From Planctomycetota bacterium (GTDB lineage: Bacteria; Planctomycetota; UBA8742; UBA2392): 64,000 nt of DNA. The stretch lies in contig JADLAK010000015.1 in assembly GCA_020848275.1 (NCBI GenBank), forward strand, positions 124,001 to 188,000, given 5' to 3'. The notes under the pieces are model-generated. The model was not told where the DNA came from. It was given only the letters and a program-made list of their open reading frames with translations, and did no database searches. The position numbers and the translations under genes were made by a program. Positions 32,630 through 42,083 of this stretch are shown here, piece by piece. Position 1 is the first letter of the stretch. Every line of letters starts with the position of its first letter.

Positions 32630-33766
32630 GTGCCTGAACGCCTGAAAAGCTACTGGGAACTCACCCTGCCCGTGCGCCACGTGACCGCCACGAGCGCACC
32701 CGCCAGCGTCGACGTGCTGATCGTCGGCGCGGGGTTTCTCGGCCTGTGGCTGGCGTATTTTCTTTCCGCGCGCAAAAACCCGCCGCGCATCCTCGTCGTC
32801 GAACGCGATACGCTCGGCTACGGCGCCAGCAGCCGCAACGCCGGCTTCCTTACTTGCGGCCACATCAGCGAAATCGTCTCCGACCTTGCCGAGAGCCCGC
32901 GCGAAGCAGTCTTCGCCGCGTTTTTGCGCCGCAAGCAGGGCGTGCAGACGATCCTCAACGAATTCCCGGACCTGCTGACGGACCCTTGCGGCAGCGCCGA
33001 CTACGACCCGATCACAGACGAAAAGCGCGCGCTCGCCGATGAACTCAACGCCACGCTGGCTTCGCGCGGCGAGCCGCCGATTTACGACGAACGCGAGCTT
33101 GTTTTCGGCGGCAAGCCCCGGCGCGCGTTCTTCAACCGCTTCGATCGCGGCGTGCACCCCGTGCGGCTGTTGAAGGCGTTGCACGAACGCTGCGCCGCAC
33201 ACGGCGTGACGTTTGCCCACGGCGTCGAGGTGATGAACCTCGGCGATGGAAGCGCGAATGTCGTGCTCGCCGACGGCAAGCCCGCGAAAGTGAAGTACGG
33301 CCGCGCGTTCATCTGCACCAACGCTTTTGCGCGGCAGTTGAATGCCGCGACGGAGATCGTTCCCGGCCGCGGGCAGGTGATTATCACCACGCCCGTGGAA
33401 GCGAAAACATCGCACGCGCTGGGCTTTCTCAACGACGGCTACGACTATTTCAAGTTCGTCGACGGGCGATTGCTGATCGGCGGCGGCCGCCACATGTTCC
33501 GCGAGCGCGAGGAAACCACCGACCTCACGCCAAGCGTCGAGGTGCGCAACTACCTGCAAGCCCTGGCGCGCCAGGTGATCGGCCACGACCGCTTCAGCGT
33601 CGAGCGCCACTGGGCCGGCATCATGGGTTTCAAATCGGGCGCGCACGTGTCGCTCACGCACGAGACGCGCATCGACGCCAGGACCAGCGAACTCCACGCT
33701 TGCGGCGGCATGGGCGTGGCGCTTTCGCCGGTTGTCGCCCAACAAACCGCGGCGAATTTCCCTTGA
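32630..33766 (+). CDS. FAD-dependent amine/amino acid oxidoreductase (DAO family)
   Basis: 378 residues from GTG 32630; ATG 32603 would add nine residues encoded by a palindromic repeat and is disfavoured. Rossmann motif VDVLIVGAGFLGLWLAYF near 25-42, DTLGYGASSRNAGFL, GRGQVIITTP, GRLLIGGGRHMF and HWAGIMGF match the DadA/glycine-oxidase family, which oxidises amino groups using FAD. Substrate unknown. Confidence 0.8.
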   Translation: MPERLKSYWELTLPVRHVTATSAPASVDVLIVGAGFLGLWLAYFLSARKNPPRILVVERDTLGYGASSRNAGFLTCGHISEIVSDLAESPREAVFAAFLRRKQGVQTILNEFPDLLTDPCGSADYDPITDEKRALADELNATLASRGEPPIYDERELVFGGKPRRAFFNRFDRGVHPVRLLKALHERCAAHGVTFAHGVEVMNLGDGSANVVLADGKPAKVKYGRAFICTNAFARQLNAATEIVPGRGQVIITTPVEAKTSHALGFLNDGYDYFKFVDGRLLIGGGRHMFREREETTDLTPSVEVRNYLQALARQVIGHDRFSVERHWAGIMGFKSGAHVSLTHETRIDARTSELHACGGMGVALSPVVAQQTAANFP

Positions 33767-33809
33767 TTGTGATTACAAGCTAAACTGCCGCCACTTTTCG
33801 GAGATCGCC

Positions 33810-34820
33810 ATGACTCGCCACTTTGCGCTGTGCGCCGCAATCCTTCTGTTGATGGTGTCGCGGCCGGTCTCCGCCGAAAAACTCCCGGCGGAACCAGCAA
33901 AGCCCGAGGCGCCCAAGGTCGATGAAGTCAAACCGATCAAGGAGCCGATCAAGCTCGAATGGAAGTGGAAGAAGGGCGACAAGCTTGAAGTGAAGTTCAC
34001 CGACAAGCGCCAAATGACACGGTCAGCCGATGAAGCGCTGATCTCTAAAGAACAAACCGTTTACACGCTGGCCCACGAAGTCACAGACGTAGATGCCACC
34101 GGCGTTGCCACGGTGACACTCAAGTATGAACAAATCACGTACTACAGGCTGGATGCGAAAGGCGAGACCAACTGGGATTCGAGCAATCAGCCGCCACCGG
34201 ATAAAATCAAACCTAACGCCAAAATTGGCTTATACCTTTGTTACCTAAACCAGATCCTAACGCTGAAGGTTGCAGCTTCCGGCGAAGTGAAGTCCCTTAC
34301 CGGCATGAACGCAATCATGGACAGGGTAAAGATCGCCCTCAAGGGCACCCCAGGTGAAGCCGCCACGATCAAAATCCTGGACAAGTGCATCATCGATTCG
34401 GTTTTCAAGGACCAGCTTTGCTTGATCTACGGGCCGCTGCCGGGCAAGGCAGCCAAGACCGGCGACACCTGGAAACAAAACATCGAGGTGAACCAGCCCA
34501 CGAGTGGAGTCACCAAGCAGGACCTTTCATTCACACTATCGGGCGTGGTCAAGCGAGAGAAAGATGAGCTTGTCAAAGTCGGCCTAAAAATCGTCCAGGA
34601 TTTTGAAGCCGAAGAGGGCGGCGGGTACAAGGACTATGATGTCGCCGCTGTCGATAAAGATATGGGTGGGGAGATCCTCTTTTCGCAAACCAAAGGCCGC
34701 GTGCATTCGGCCAAGCGCGGCGGCACGTTTGACTTCGAATTGGCAGAGAAAAAGACAGGTGACAAGACCGTCTTGACCATCGACGGATGGTTCATCGCCG
34801 ACTTGGCTCCGCGAAAATGA
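33810..34820 (+). CDS. Secreted unknown protein (DUF6263-like beta protein)
   Basis: 336 residues, signal peptide ending near PVSAEKL, then a Lys/Pro linker. The body is beta-rich with repeated T-x-T-L / V-T-L-x-Y patterns and a central LTGMNAIMDRVKIAL helix, similar to secreted DUF6263-type proteins. GGAGATCG precedes the ATG. Its stop overlaps the start of the CoA-transferase gene (ATGA). Function unknown; Lys-rich, likely periplasmic or surface. Confidence 0.6.
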   Translation: MTRHFALCAAILLLMVSRPVSAEKLPAEPAKPEAPKVDEVKPIKEPIKLEWKWKKGDKLEVKFTDKRQMTRSADEALISKEQTVYTLAHEVTDVDATGVATVTLKYEQITYYRLDAKGETNWDSSNQPPPDKIKPNAKIGLYLCYLNQILTLKVAASGEVKSLTGMNAIMDRVKIALKGTPGEAATIKILDKCIIDSVFKDQLCLIYGPLPGKAAKTGDTWKQNIEVNQPTSGVTKQDLSFTLSGVVKREKDELVKVGLKIVQDFEAEEGGGYKDYDVAAVDKDMGGEILFSQTKGRVHSAKRGGTFDFELAEKKTGDKTVLTIDGWFIADLAPRK

Positions 34821-36148
34821 GCATCCACGACATCCGCTGGCAGACACCGGAACAAGCCGTCGCCAAGATCAAATCCGGCGAGCGCGTGCTTATTGGCAGC
34901 GGCGCCGCCGAGCCCTCGCGACTGGTGCAGGCGCTGGCCGCGCGGGCGGGCGAGCTCGAGCGCGTCAATATCCTGCACATCCTGACGCTGGGCGACGCGC
35001 CCTATGTGTCGCCGCAATGCGCCAAGGCTTTTCGGCACACGGCGTTTTTCATCGGCCACAACGTGCGCGAGGCGGTGCAGGAAGGCCGCGCCGACTTCAT
35101 GCCGATTTTCCTGAGTGAAATCCCGGCGCTGTTCGAGCGCCGTCTGCCGCTGGATTGGGCGCTGGTCCAACTCAGCCCGCCCGATCGCCACGGCTTCTGC
35201 ACCGTCGGCGTTTCGGCGGACGTCGTGGTCAGCGCCATTCGCCACGCGCGCCACGTGATCGCCGAGATCAACCCGCGCATGCCGCGCACCAGCGGCAACA
35301 CGCTGATTCGCGCCGCGGACCTGTTTGCGGCCTGCAAGGTTGACTACGCGCTGCCGGAACTTCCGGTGGACAAGATTGACGAAACCAGCAGCGCGATCGG
35401 CAAACACGTCGCCGGTTTGATCGACGACGGCGATTGCCTTCAGTTAGGCATCGGCGCCATCCCCAATGCCGTGCTGGCGGAACTGCGCAACCACAAGCAC
35501 CTCGGACTGCACACCGAAATGCTGTCTGACGGCATCGTGGACCTGGTGGATTGCGGCGCCATCGATTGTTCACGCAAAAATTATCACCCGGACAAAGCCA
35601 TCTGCAGTTTCGCCATGGGCACCAGGCGGCTCTACGACTTCGTCGACGACAACCCCTTTGTCGAATTCTACGGCAACGAGTTCGTCAACGATCCTTTCAA
35701 CGTCGCGCGCAACGACCGCATGGTCGCGGTCAACAGCGCCATCCAGATCGACTTGACGGGTCAAGTCAACGCCGATTCGTTCGGGTCACGGCCCTATTCA
35801 GGCATCGGCGGACAGGTCGATTTCATCCGCGGCGCATCGCGCTCGCGCGGCGGCAAGCCCATCATCGCGCTGCCGAGCACCGCCAAGTGCGGCGAACTCA
35901 GCCGCATCACCCATATGCTGGCGCCGGGCGCAGGCGTGGTGACGAGCCGCGGCGACGTGCATTACGTGGTGACGGAATATGGCGTGGCGGACCTTTACGC
36001 CAAGGGCATCCAGGCGCGGGCGCGCGCGCTGATTGAAATCGCGCACCCGAAATTCCGCGAGCAACTTGAGAACGAGGCGTTCGATCTTAAGTACCTCACC
36101 CGGCGCCTGGTCCGGCCCGAAAAGCCGGCGAAGGGAAAGGCCAAGTGA
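34817..36148 (+). CDS. Acetyl-CoA hydrolase / 4-hydroxybutyrate CoA-transferase family protein
   Basis: 443 residues. GERVLIGSGAAEPSRL, LQLSPPDRHGFCTVG, IDDGDCLQLGIGAIPNAVL, LHTEMLSDG and GIGGQVDFIRGA are family blocks of the Cat1/acetyl-CoA hydrolase class, which moves CoA between acyl groups through a glutamyl-CoA intermediate. The acyl substrate is not determinable. Overlaps by four bases both upstream (ATGA) and downstream (GTGA). Confidence 0.85.
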   Translation: MSIHDIRWQTPEQAVAKIKSGERVLIGSGAAEPSRLVQALAARAGELERVNILHILTLGDAPYVSPQCAKAFRHTAFFIGHNVREAVQEGRADFMPIFLSEIPALFERRLPLDWALVQLSPPDRHGFCTVGVSADVVVSAIRHARHVIAEINPRMPRTSGNTLIRAADLFAACKVDYALPELPVDKIDETSSAIGKHVAGLIDDGDCLQLGIGAIPNAVLAELRNHKHLGLHTEMLSDGIVDLVDCGAIDCSRKNYHPDKAICSFAMGTRRLYDFVDDNPFVEFYGNEFVNDPFNVARNDRMVAVNSAIQIDLTGQVNADSFGSRPYSGIGGQVDFIRGASRSRGGKPIIALPSTAKCGELSRITHMLAPGAGVVTSRGDVHYVVTEYGVADLYAKGIQARARALIEIAHPKFREQLENEAFDLKYLTRRLVRPEKPAKGKAK

Positions 36149-36912
36149 CCGCGCCGACCATCGCCGCAGGTTCGAAATCTTTGGCCGATGAGCTCGGCCT
36201 GCCACTGATTAAATACACCCAGCGCGCGGGCAAACCGCTGTTTGACATGGTGCTGGAACGCCAGGACGGCCGATTGCAACTGCGCGACCTGCGCGAAAAT
36301 GCGCCCGGCCCGATCCACGTGGACTTTCTCGACGACGCCGCGGCGTGGCGGCGTGAAACCACGGGAAAAAGGGACATGCTGGCGCGCGCCGTCGGCATCA
36401 AGCAGGGCGTGGAGCGACCGCTGGTCCTTGACGCGACGGCGGGACTGGGCCGCGACGCGTTCACGCTGTGCTGGCTGGGTTGCCGCGTCATCGCCTTTGA
36501 GCGCAATTTCATCGTCTACAAGTTGCTGGAAGACGGCGTGTTCCGCGCCTTTGAGTCCGACGATGAAGCCGGCGACGCCGTGCGCCGGCGGCTGGTCGTG
36601 GGCCGCGCAGACGCGCGCGAATACCTCGCCGGCCTTGCACCCGACGCGCGCCCCGACGTGGTCTACCTCGACCCGATGTTTCCCGAGCGCAAGAAAACCG
36701 CGGCGGTCAAAAAGGAAATGCAATACCTCCAGGCGCTGCTTGGCGAAGAAGAGGATGCGGCGGCGCTGTTCGAGGCGGCTTTGAAATTCGCGCGCAAACG
36801 CGTGTTCGTCAAACGGCCGCTGCACGCGCCGCCACTTGCCGCCGCCAAGCCCTCGAACGTGCACGAGGGTAAAAGCGTGCGCTTTGATGTGTACGTGATT
36901 GCACCTCATTGA
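36145..36912 (+). CDS. rsmJ: RsmJ, 16S rRNA guanine-N2 methyltransferase
   Basis: 255 residues from GTG 36145. IHVDFLDDAAAWRR, LVLDATAGLGRDAF (SAM motif I), AFERNFIVYKLLEDG, VYLDPMFPERKKTAAVKKEM and KRPLHAPPL match RsmJ, which methylates G1516 in the 3' minor domain of 16S rRNA. Translationally coupled to the CoA-transferase gene. Confidence 0.9.
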   Translation: MTAPTIAAGSKSLADELGLPLIKYTQRAGKPLFDMVLERQDGRLQLRDLRENAPGPIHVDFLDDAAAWRRETTGKRDMLARAVGIKQGVERPLVLDATAGLGRDAFTLCWLGCRVIAFERNFIVYKLLEDGVFRAFESDDEAGDAVRRRLVVGRADAREYLAGLAPDARPDVVYLDPMFPERKKTAAVKKEMQYLQALLGEEEDAAALFEAALKFARKRVFVKRPLHAPPLAAAKPSNVHEGKSVRFDVYVIAPH

Positions 36913-36929
36913 CGTGATTTGGAGAGCCT

Positions 36930-37295
36930 ATGCCGGTTCTAAACGCGATCGTCCCCTGTGAAGATTTTGACGAAAGCCAAGTGCCTGGCATATTAACGGG
37001 CCCGGCGTACGTATTTGGGGACGAATTTGGTCTGCCCGAGGACATTGCGGTACTGGTTTCTCTTGCTGCCGCTGGCGAACGAGATCGCATTTGGCTGGAA
37101 CTTCGAACGCTGGACGGGACCGTTGTTAGTCGATCAGAGGCAGGTTTTTACAATGTTCCACAATACCACGTCGCGCAAGTCCACAGATTCATTGTTGATT
37201 TAAGACCTTTGGAGCGGCTTGGGCGGTATAATTTGGCGGTGGTCGTTGAGACCGAAACAGTAGGTGGCGCCGATGTCGTCTTCCATCAAATTTAA
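36930..37295 (+). CDS. Unknown C2-like beta-sandwich protein, cassette copy 1 (gene 1)
   Basis: 121 residues, all-beta in look, with PAYVFGDEFGLPEDIAVLV, RIWLELRTLDG and RYNLAVVVETE. It resembles the protein at 49513 in length, in mid-strand LELR or VELRLRN, and in ending with a two-strand sequence; both are followed by a small basic protein. Base composition is lower in GC than its neighbours. The function is unknown; DUF6941-type proteins are a possible relative. Confidence 0.6.
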   Translation: MPVLNAIVPCEDFDESQVPGILTGPAYVFGDEFGLPEDIAVLVSLAAAGERDRIWLELRTLDGTVVSRSEAGFYNVPQYHVAQVHRFIVDLRPLERLGRYNLAVVVETETVGGADVVFHQI

Positions 37296-37455
37296 GCCAC
37301 GCCGCCCTCGAGACCCGCGTCGTCCGAAGGTAGCAGTGATTGTGCACATGCCTGACGGAAGCGTTCAGGTGCGAGACGCATCAGTCAAGCCGGAGCCCGG
37401 CAAAACGCAGCCGGTCGTCTATGAGTTTCCGCCGAGGCGACGTAAAACCGGCTAA
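37273..37455 (+). CDS. Small basic protein, cassette copy 1 (gene 2)
   Basis: 60 residues, start ATG 37273 overlapping the previous gene by 23 bases. Arg/Pro/Lys-rich ends with a short beta core (VAVIVHMPDGSVQVRDASV). Compare the 51-residue protein at 49881, which has MIIRQIGPKGEVIDDVRAV in the same place and a similar basic tail. No known function. Its stop overlaps the convergent lipoprotein gene by four bases. Confidence 0.5.
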   Translation: MSSSIKFKPRRPRDPRRPKVAVIVHMPDGSVQVRDASVKPEPGKTQPVVYEFPPRRRKTG

Positions 37456-38030
37456 GGTTTGTCACTCCACAGCCCCAGCTTTTCGCGCCGGGCTTTGTCC
37501 TCGACATCCTGCATCGCCTTCTGCATCTCCGGCGTCTGGAATTCGCGCGCGTCACGCAACTTGACCAGGCCCAGGCTCAACATCGCCATGTTCACCATCA
37601 CGTAGCCGTCAATGGGCTTGCCGTTTTCGTCCACGGCGTCCAGATAAACCTCGCCGTAAATGACGTATTCGTTGTGGTCGGCGCCGCGCTGCGGCTTGAT
37701 GTACAGCGTTTCGCCGTGCGACAGGTACTCCGCCATCCACTCCTGGCTGCGGCGATAGGTGTTCGGCGCTTCGCTTTCAAGTTTGCCCTCAACGCCGAGC
37801 AGCCGGATTTCGCGCTCCGTCGGTTTCTTCCCGTTCACAATAATCGTATGCGGCGGGCTCAGGCGCGTCGCAATGGCCATAAATCGGCCCTTGGCGTCGA
37901 ACACGAGGTCCTTGGCCAGGCCCTCGCGCTTCACGGGGTCGCCGCGCTCATCGACGTCGTAACTCACGCAGCCGCAAAGGATCAGGGCCAGGCCCAGGAG
38001 TACTGCCAGTGGTCGCATGGATCGCATCAT
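37452..38030 (-). CDS. Lipoprotein with staphylococcal-nuclease-like fold
   Basis: 192 residues. Signal peptide with lipobox-like LCGC near 18-21. The body has EIRLLGVEGK, Y-x-x-S-x-x-WMAEYLSHGETL, YGEVYLDAVDENG and VNMAMLSLGLVKL, in the order of SNase-like (thermonuclease) domains. The catalytic Arg/Glu of active SNases are not clearly matched, so it may be inactive. Anchored in the membrane by LspA processing. Confidence 0.6.
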   Translation of the reverse strand: MMRSMRPLAVLLGLALILCGCVSYDVDERGDPVKREGLAKDLVFDAKGRFMAIATRLSPPHTIIVNGKKPTEREIRLLGVEGKLESEAPNTYRRSQEWMAEYLSHGETLYIKPQRGADHNEYVIYGEVYLDAVDENGKPIDGYVMVNMAMLSLGLVKLRDAREFQTPEMQKAMQDVEDKARREKLGLWSDKP

Positions 38031-38149
38031 AGGGTCTTGTAACGACTGGCCGGCCGCGCGGTTGGCTCTTGCGCGCGGGTTGGTATGATGCGGCCCTCCG
38101 ATATTGGGTGTTTGCGGCTTGCGTCGTGAGACGCGGGCGGGAATTTGAC

Positions 38150-40321
38150 ATGAGCGGCGACAAGCTTGGCGGCGAAATGAAGGGCAAAAAGGTCGGCGGC
38201 TGCGAGATCATCGAGCTGATCGGCGTGGGCGGCATGGGCGCGGTCTACCTTGCCAACCAACTCGCCCTCAACAAACACGTCGCGATCAAGATCCTCGACG
38301 CCAAGTGGATGTCCGAGCAGCGCCATGTCGAGAGTTTCCTCGCCGAGGCGCGCCTGGCGGCCAAGCTTGAGGACGAAAACATCGTCGGCATCTACGACGT
38401 CGGCACCGACGGCCCCTACCATTACATCGTCATGCAGCTTGCTCGCGGCGAGACCCTTAAGGACCGCCTCAAGCGCGGCGTGCCCAGCGTCGAGGAAGCG
38501 CTGGGTTACATTGAGGGCGCCGCGCGCGGCCTCAGCGTCGCCCACGCCAACCGCATCGCGCACCGCGACATCAAACCCGGCAACCTGATGGTCGGCGACG
38601 ATGGCCGCATCAAGATCCTCGACTTCGGCCTGGCCAAGCTCGATCGCGGCGATCCCGCCGACGACGGCACGTCGCAGTTCATGGGCAGCGTCGCGTACAT
38701 GTCGCCGGAGCAATCGGAATACATGCGCGTCGATTATCGCTCAGACATTTATTCGCTGGGCTGCACGGCCTACCAGTGCCTTACGGGACAGATTCCCTTC
38801 AAGGGCGACAACAACTGGGAAATGCTGGTGCGCCACCATTGCGAGGAGCCGACGGCGCCGTCGCAATTGCGCCCCGAGGTGCCATTGACAGTCTCGCGCG
38901 TGGTGCTGCGCATGATGGCCAAGGATCCCGCCGACCGTTATCCGAACATGGACGCGCTGCTGACTGACTTGAAGTTGCTGCGCCGTCACCAGATTCCCGC
39001 CACCGCCGCGCCTTGGCAGAAACGCTCGCTCAACCCCGAGCCTGTGGACCTTCTGACCATCGACTGCGAAGATGTCTACCGCAAGGGCCTGAAGGTCCAG
39101 CGCGACGCGTTCAAGGCCGGCCAGCCCGTGCGCCCGCTGCGCGACCTGTTGCCGGGGCTGGGTGTCATTTACCGCGCGACTCACGAACCTTCGCTGGTGC
39201 CCGCAAATTTCCTCACCGTCAGCTCCAACGGCTCGCGCTGGCCGCTGGCGGTTGCGGCGGCGAAAAACTTCCAGCCCGATAACGTGAGCGCCCTGAGCTA
39301 CGCCGACCGCTTCGAAATCACCACAAAGCCCGAACGCATCGCGATCAAGGTCAAAGGCCGCGACCCGCTGGGCATCGCGCAGACGCAGCGCCTGTACGAC
39401 CTGCTCGAAGCCATGCCACAGGGCAAACGCGCCGTGGCCATAGCGCTGCAGCCCGACTACGTTGCGCAGGGCCAGGATGTGCGCTGGGTCGTCGACGTTT
39501 TCAACCTTCTTGACCGCGCGCGCACGCCCTTTTCGCTGGTCGTGGGCTCGATGGATAACCACAGCACCTTCATCCGCCTTGGCATCGACAGCCACATCCG
39601 CCTCGAGCTTGAACTTGAGCGCGAATCGACGCTGACGCTGGGCAAACTTCAACCCAAGGAAGTCCCCAAGGTCGTGAATTCCGACGACACCGGCATCCGC
39701 GCTGCGGCGGGCACGCTGCCGGGGCTGGAGAACCTCGCGGCGCCGGCGGCAAAACTAGTGCGCACCATCGCCGAGAAAATGCGCGACGGCCATGCGCCCG
39801 AAGCCGTGCGCACCTGGCGCAAACTCGTCACCGAGGGGCTGGACAAACAGCAGATGGTCGCGCTTAGGCCGCTCAAACACGAATTGTTCGAGAAAGTACT
39901 GGCTGAGGGCAAGGAAGCTTACGACCAGGACGATTACGCCACGGCCAACGACCGCTTCAACCTGCTGATCGACCTTGACCCCGCGCGTCACGAGGGCCAC
40001 TTCTACAAGGGCCTGCTGCTCAAGGAGGAAGGCAAGCTCGAGTACGCACAGGCCTTCTTGACGCAGGCCATTCTCGCGGCGCCCGATGACGCCGAACTTT
40101 TTTACCACCGCGCGATCGTGCGTTCACGCGCCGACGACCAGGATGGCGCGCTGCGCGACCTGAACATGGCGCTCGACCACAACCCGCGGCACGTGGCGAG
40201 TTATTTCAACCGCGCCAAGCTTCACAAGAAGATGGGCCGCGACGACCTCGCCCAGCGCGACATCAAGCTCTACGACAAGCTCAAACGCGAAGAAGAAAAG
40301 GCGGGAAAGAAGACTTCATAA
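38150..40321 (+). CDS. Ser/Thr protein kinase with C-terminal TPR repeats
   Basis: 723 residues. Kinase domain at about 15-285: GVGGMGAVYLA, K47 in HVAIKIL, HRDIKPGN near 138-145, DFGLAKL near 158, SPEQ in place of APE, D-x-YSLGCTAY. Residues 335-500 are a separate alpha/beta region (IAIKVKGRDPLGIAQTQRLYDLLE, split; VRWVVDVFNLLDRA; LVVGSMDNHSTFIRLG) with a STAS-like look. Residues 585-715 are TPRs (YDQDDYATANDRFNLLIDLDP). No membrane segment, so cytosolic. GGGCGGG lies before ATG 38150. Confidence 0.88.
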   Translation: MSGDKLGGEMKGKKVGGCEIIELIGVGGMGAVYLANQLALNKHVAIKILDAKWMSEQRHVESFLAEARLAAKLEDENIVGIYDVGTDGPYHYIVMQLARGETLKDRLKRGVPSVEEALGYIEGAARGLSVAHANRIAHRDIKPGNLMVGDDGRIKILDFGLAKLDRGDPADDGTSQFMGSVAYMSPEQSEYMRVDYRSDIYSLGCTAYQCLTGQIPFKGDNNWEMLVRHHCEEPTAPSQLRPEVPLTVSRVVLRMMAKDPADRYPNMDALLTDLKLLRRHQIPATAAPWQKRSLNPEPVDLLTIDCEDVYRKGLKVQRDAFKAGQPVRPLRDLLPGLGVIYRATHEPSLVPANFLTVSSNGSRWPLAVAAAKNFQPDNVSALSYADRFEITTKPERIAIKVKGRDPLGIAQTQRLYDLLEAMPQGKRAVAIALQPDYVAQGQDVRWVVDVFNLLDRARTPFSLVVGSMDNHSTFIRLGIDSHIRLELELERESTLTLGKLQPKEVPKVVNSDDTGIRAAAGTLPGLENLAAPAAKLVRTIAEKMRDGHAPEAVRTWRKLVTEGLDKQQMVALRPLKHELFEKVLAEGKEAYDQDDYATANDRFNLLIDLDPARHEGHFYKGLLLKEEGKLEYAQAFLTQAILAAPDDAELFYHRAIVRSRADDQDGALRDLNMALDHNPRHVASYFNRAKLHKKMGRDDLAQRDIKLYDKLKREEEKAGKKTS

Positions 40322-40326
40322 ACTGC

Positions 40327-40461
40327 GTTTCACGCAAGGCGCGAAGGGTCGCTAAGACGCAGAGAAATCTACCTGTGGAATGCTGCGAAACCGACGTTTT
40401 ACCTGAATGATTGCCGTGCTGTTCTTCGCGTCTTTGCGCTCTTTGCGTCTTGGCGTGAAAC
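40327..40461. repeat. Inverted-repeat spacer element, CGCAAGGCGCGAAG family
   Basis: Left arm 40327-40366 (GTTTCACGCAAGGCGCGAAG, then GGTCGCTAAGACGCAGAG) faces right arm 40423-40461 (TTCGCGTCTTTGCGCTCTTTG, in two stretches, then GCGTCTTGGCGTGAAAC). The 56-base centre shows no gene. Similar units are familiar as spacer repeats in many unrelated bacterial genomes. Confidence 0.8.
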
Positions 40462-40493
40462 ATTCTTTTACGATTGCTTACTGATTGGACTCC

Positions 40494-42071
40494 ATGACTG
40501 ACCCTGTGGCCGCACCGAATAAAGAACGACTCCAGAAAATCCTCGCGCGCGCCGGGTACGGCTCGCGCCGCAACTGCGAAGAATTGATCGTCGCAGGCCG
40601 CGTCGCCGTCAATGGCACGCCCGTCAGCATCCTTGGCGCCCAGGCCGATCCAAACGCCGACCGCATCACCGTAGACGGCGAGCGCGTGAAGTTCGAAAAA
40701 GCCAACTACTGGATCATGAACAAGCCGGCGGGCGTCGCGTTCACCGACGAAACCATGAGCCAGGTCGTCGAGGAATACATCCCCGGCGAAAGCACCCGGC
40801 TGTTCACCGTCGGCCGCCTGGACCGCGCGTCCTCGGGTTTAACAATGCTCACCAACGATGGGCGAATTGCGAACCTGTTGACGCACCCGCGCTACAAAGT
40901 CCCGCGCATTTATGACATCGAGGTCGAGGGCGAAGTCACCCACGCCAAGACCGCGCTGATCGAACGCGCGCTGTTTTATGCCATGAACGGCGGCAAGTTC
41001 GAGCGCATTGCAATCCTCAAGCCCGGCTCGCGCAGCTCGAAGTTGCGGCTGACGGCCTACGAGGGCCTGCCGGATTCCATGCGCGATATCTTCCTGAAGT
41101 TCGATCACCCGATCCAGGCCATCGAGCGCGTGGGCATCGGCGCGCTGGAATTCCGCGACGTTGTCCCGGGCCAGGCGCGCAAACTCAAACACCACGAACT
41201 CGAACAACTCACGGCTTACGCCGCCAAGGCCGAAGCTATGGAACTCGAGTACCAGGGCGACATCGTCTCGGCGGAAAAATTCGGCAAGCTCGCCCGTACG
41301 CCCGATTTCCACCGCAAGGGCAAGGGACACCGTGGCAAGTCGCCGGGCGGCCAGAAGCGTTTTTCCGCCCGCGTGCAGGATGCGGCTGGCCCCTCCCGGC
41401 CCCAGTACGGGGACCGCAAACCCCGCTTCGGCGGTGATCGCCCCCGCTTTGACCGTGACAGGCCGCCGCGCGCAGACGGCGAACGTCCGCGTTTTAGCGA
41501 CCGTAAGCCGCGTTTTGGCGGAGACCGGCCGCAGTTTGGCGACCGCAAACCCTACGCCGACCGCAAGCCTCGCTTCGGCGGTGACCGCCCGCGTTTTGAC
41601 CGCGACAGGCCGCCGCGCGCAGACGGCGAACGTCCGCGTTTTGGCGATCGCAAGCCCCGTTTTGGCGGCGACCGGCCCCAGTTCGGCGACCGTAAGCCAC
41701 GTTTTGGCGGCGACCGCCCGCGTTTTGATCGTGATCGGCCGCCGCGCGCCGACGGTGAGCGTCCTCGCTTCGGCGATCGCAAACCGCGCTTTGGCGGTGA
41801 TCGTCCGCCGCGCGCCAGTGGTGATCGCCCGCGTTTTGACCGTGATCGTCCGCCACGTGCTGGTGGTGATCGCCCGCGCTTTGGTGATCGCAAACCGCGC
41901 TTTGGCGGCGACCGGCCGCAATCTGGCGACCGTAAGCCGCGCTTCGGCTTCGGCGGCGGCGGTGATCGCAAACCCTTTGGCGACCGCAAGCCTTACGGCG
42001 ACCGTGCCAAACCCCGCTTTAGCGGCGGCGGTGATCGCGGCCCGCGGCGGCCTCGGCCTGAATCAGAATAG
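40494..42071 (+). CDS. RluB/RsuA-family pseudouridine synthase with long Arg/Gly/Asp repeat tail
   Basis: 525 residues. S4 domain first (LQKILARAGYGSRRNCEELI), then YWIMNKPAGVAFT and GRLDRASSGLTMLTNDG with the catalytic Asp. Residues about 303-523 are tandem units of PRFGGDRPRFDRDRPPRADG type, some 20 residues each, ending with a variant GGGGDRKPFGD. The catalytic part makes Psi in 23S or 16S rRNA; the tail is basic and disordered, likely RNA-binding. A short helix (LEQLTAYAAKAEAMELEYQ) links the two. The TTG at 40485 is a minor alternative start. Confidence 0.85.
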   Translation: MTDPVAAPNKERLQKILARAGYGSRRNCEELIVAGRVAVNGTPVSILGAQADPNADRITVDGERVKFEKANYWIMNKPAGVAFTDETMSQVVEEYIPGESTRLFTVGRLDRASSGLTMLTNDGRIANLLTHPRYKVPRIYDIEVEGEVTHAKTALIERALFYAMNGGKFERIAILKPGSRSSKLRLTAYEGLPDSMRDIFLKFDHPIQAIERVGIGALEFRDVVPGQARKLKHHELEQLTAYAAKAEAMELEYQGDIVSAEKFGKLARTPDFHRKGKGHRGKSPGGQKRFSARVQDAAGPSRPQYGDRKPRFGGDRPRFDRDRPPRADGERPRFSDRKPRFGGDRPQFGDRKPYADRKPRFGGDRPRFDRDRPPRADGERPRFGDRKPRFGGDRPQFGDRKPRFGGDRPRFDRDRPPRADGERPRFGDRKPRFGGDRPPRASGDRPRFDRDRPPRAGGDRPRFGDRKPRFGGDRPQSGDRKPRFGFGGGGDRKPFGDRKPYGDRAKPRFSGGGDRGPRRPRPESE

Positions 42072-42083
42072 CGGGCGTTGGAT

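Noticed and set aside
41400-42060. Tandem DNA repeat that could pass for a CRISPR array
   Set aside because: The units are not separated by unique spacers; they encode in-frame RFGGDRP-type repeats at the end of a pseudouridine synthase.
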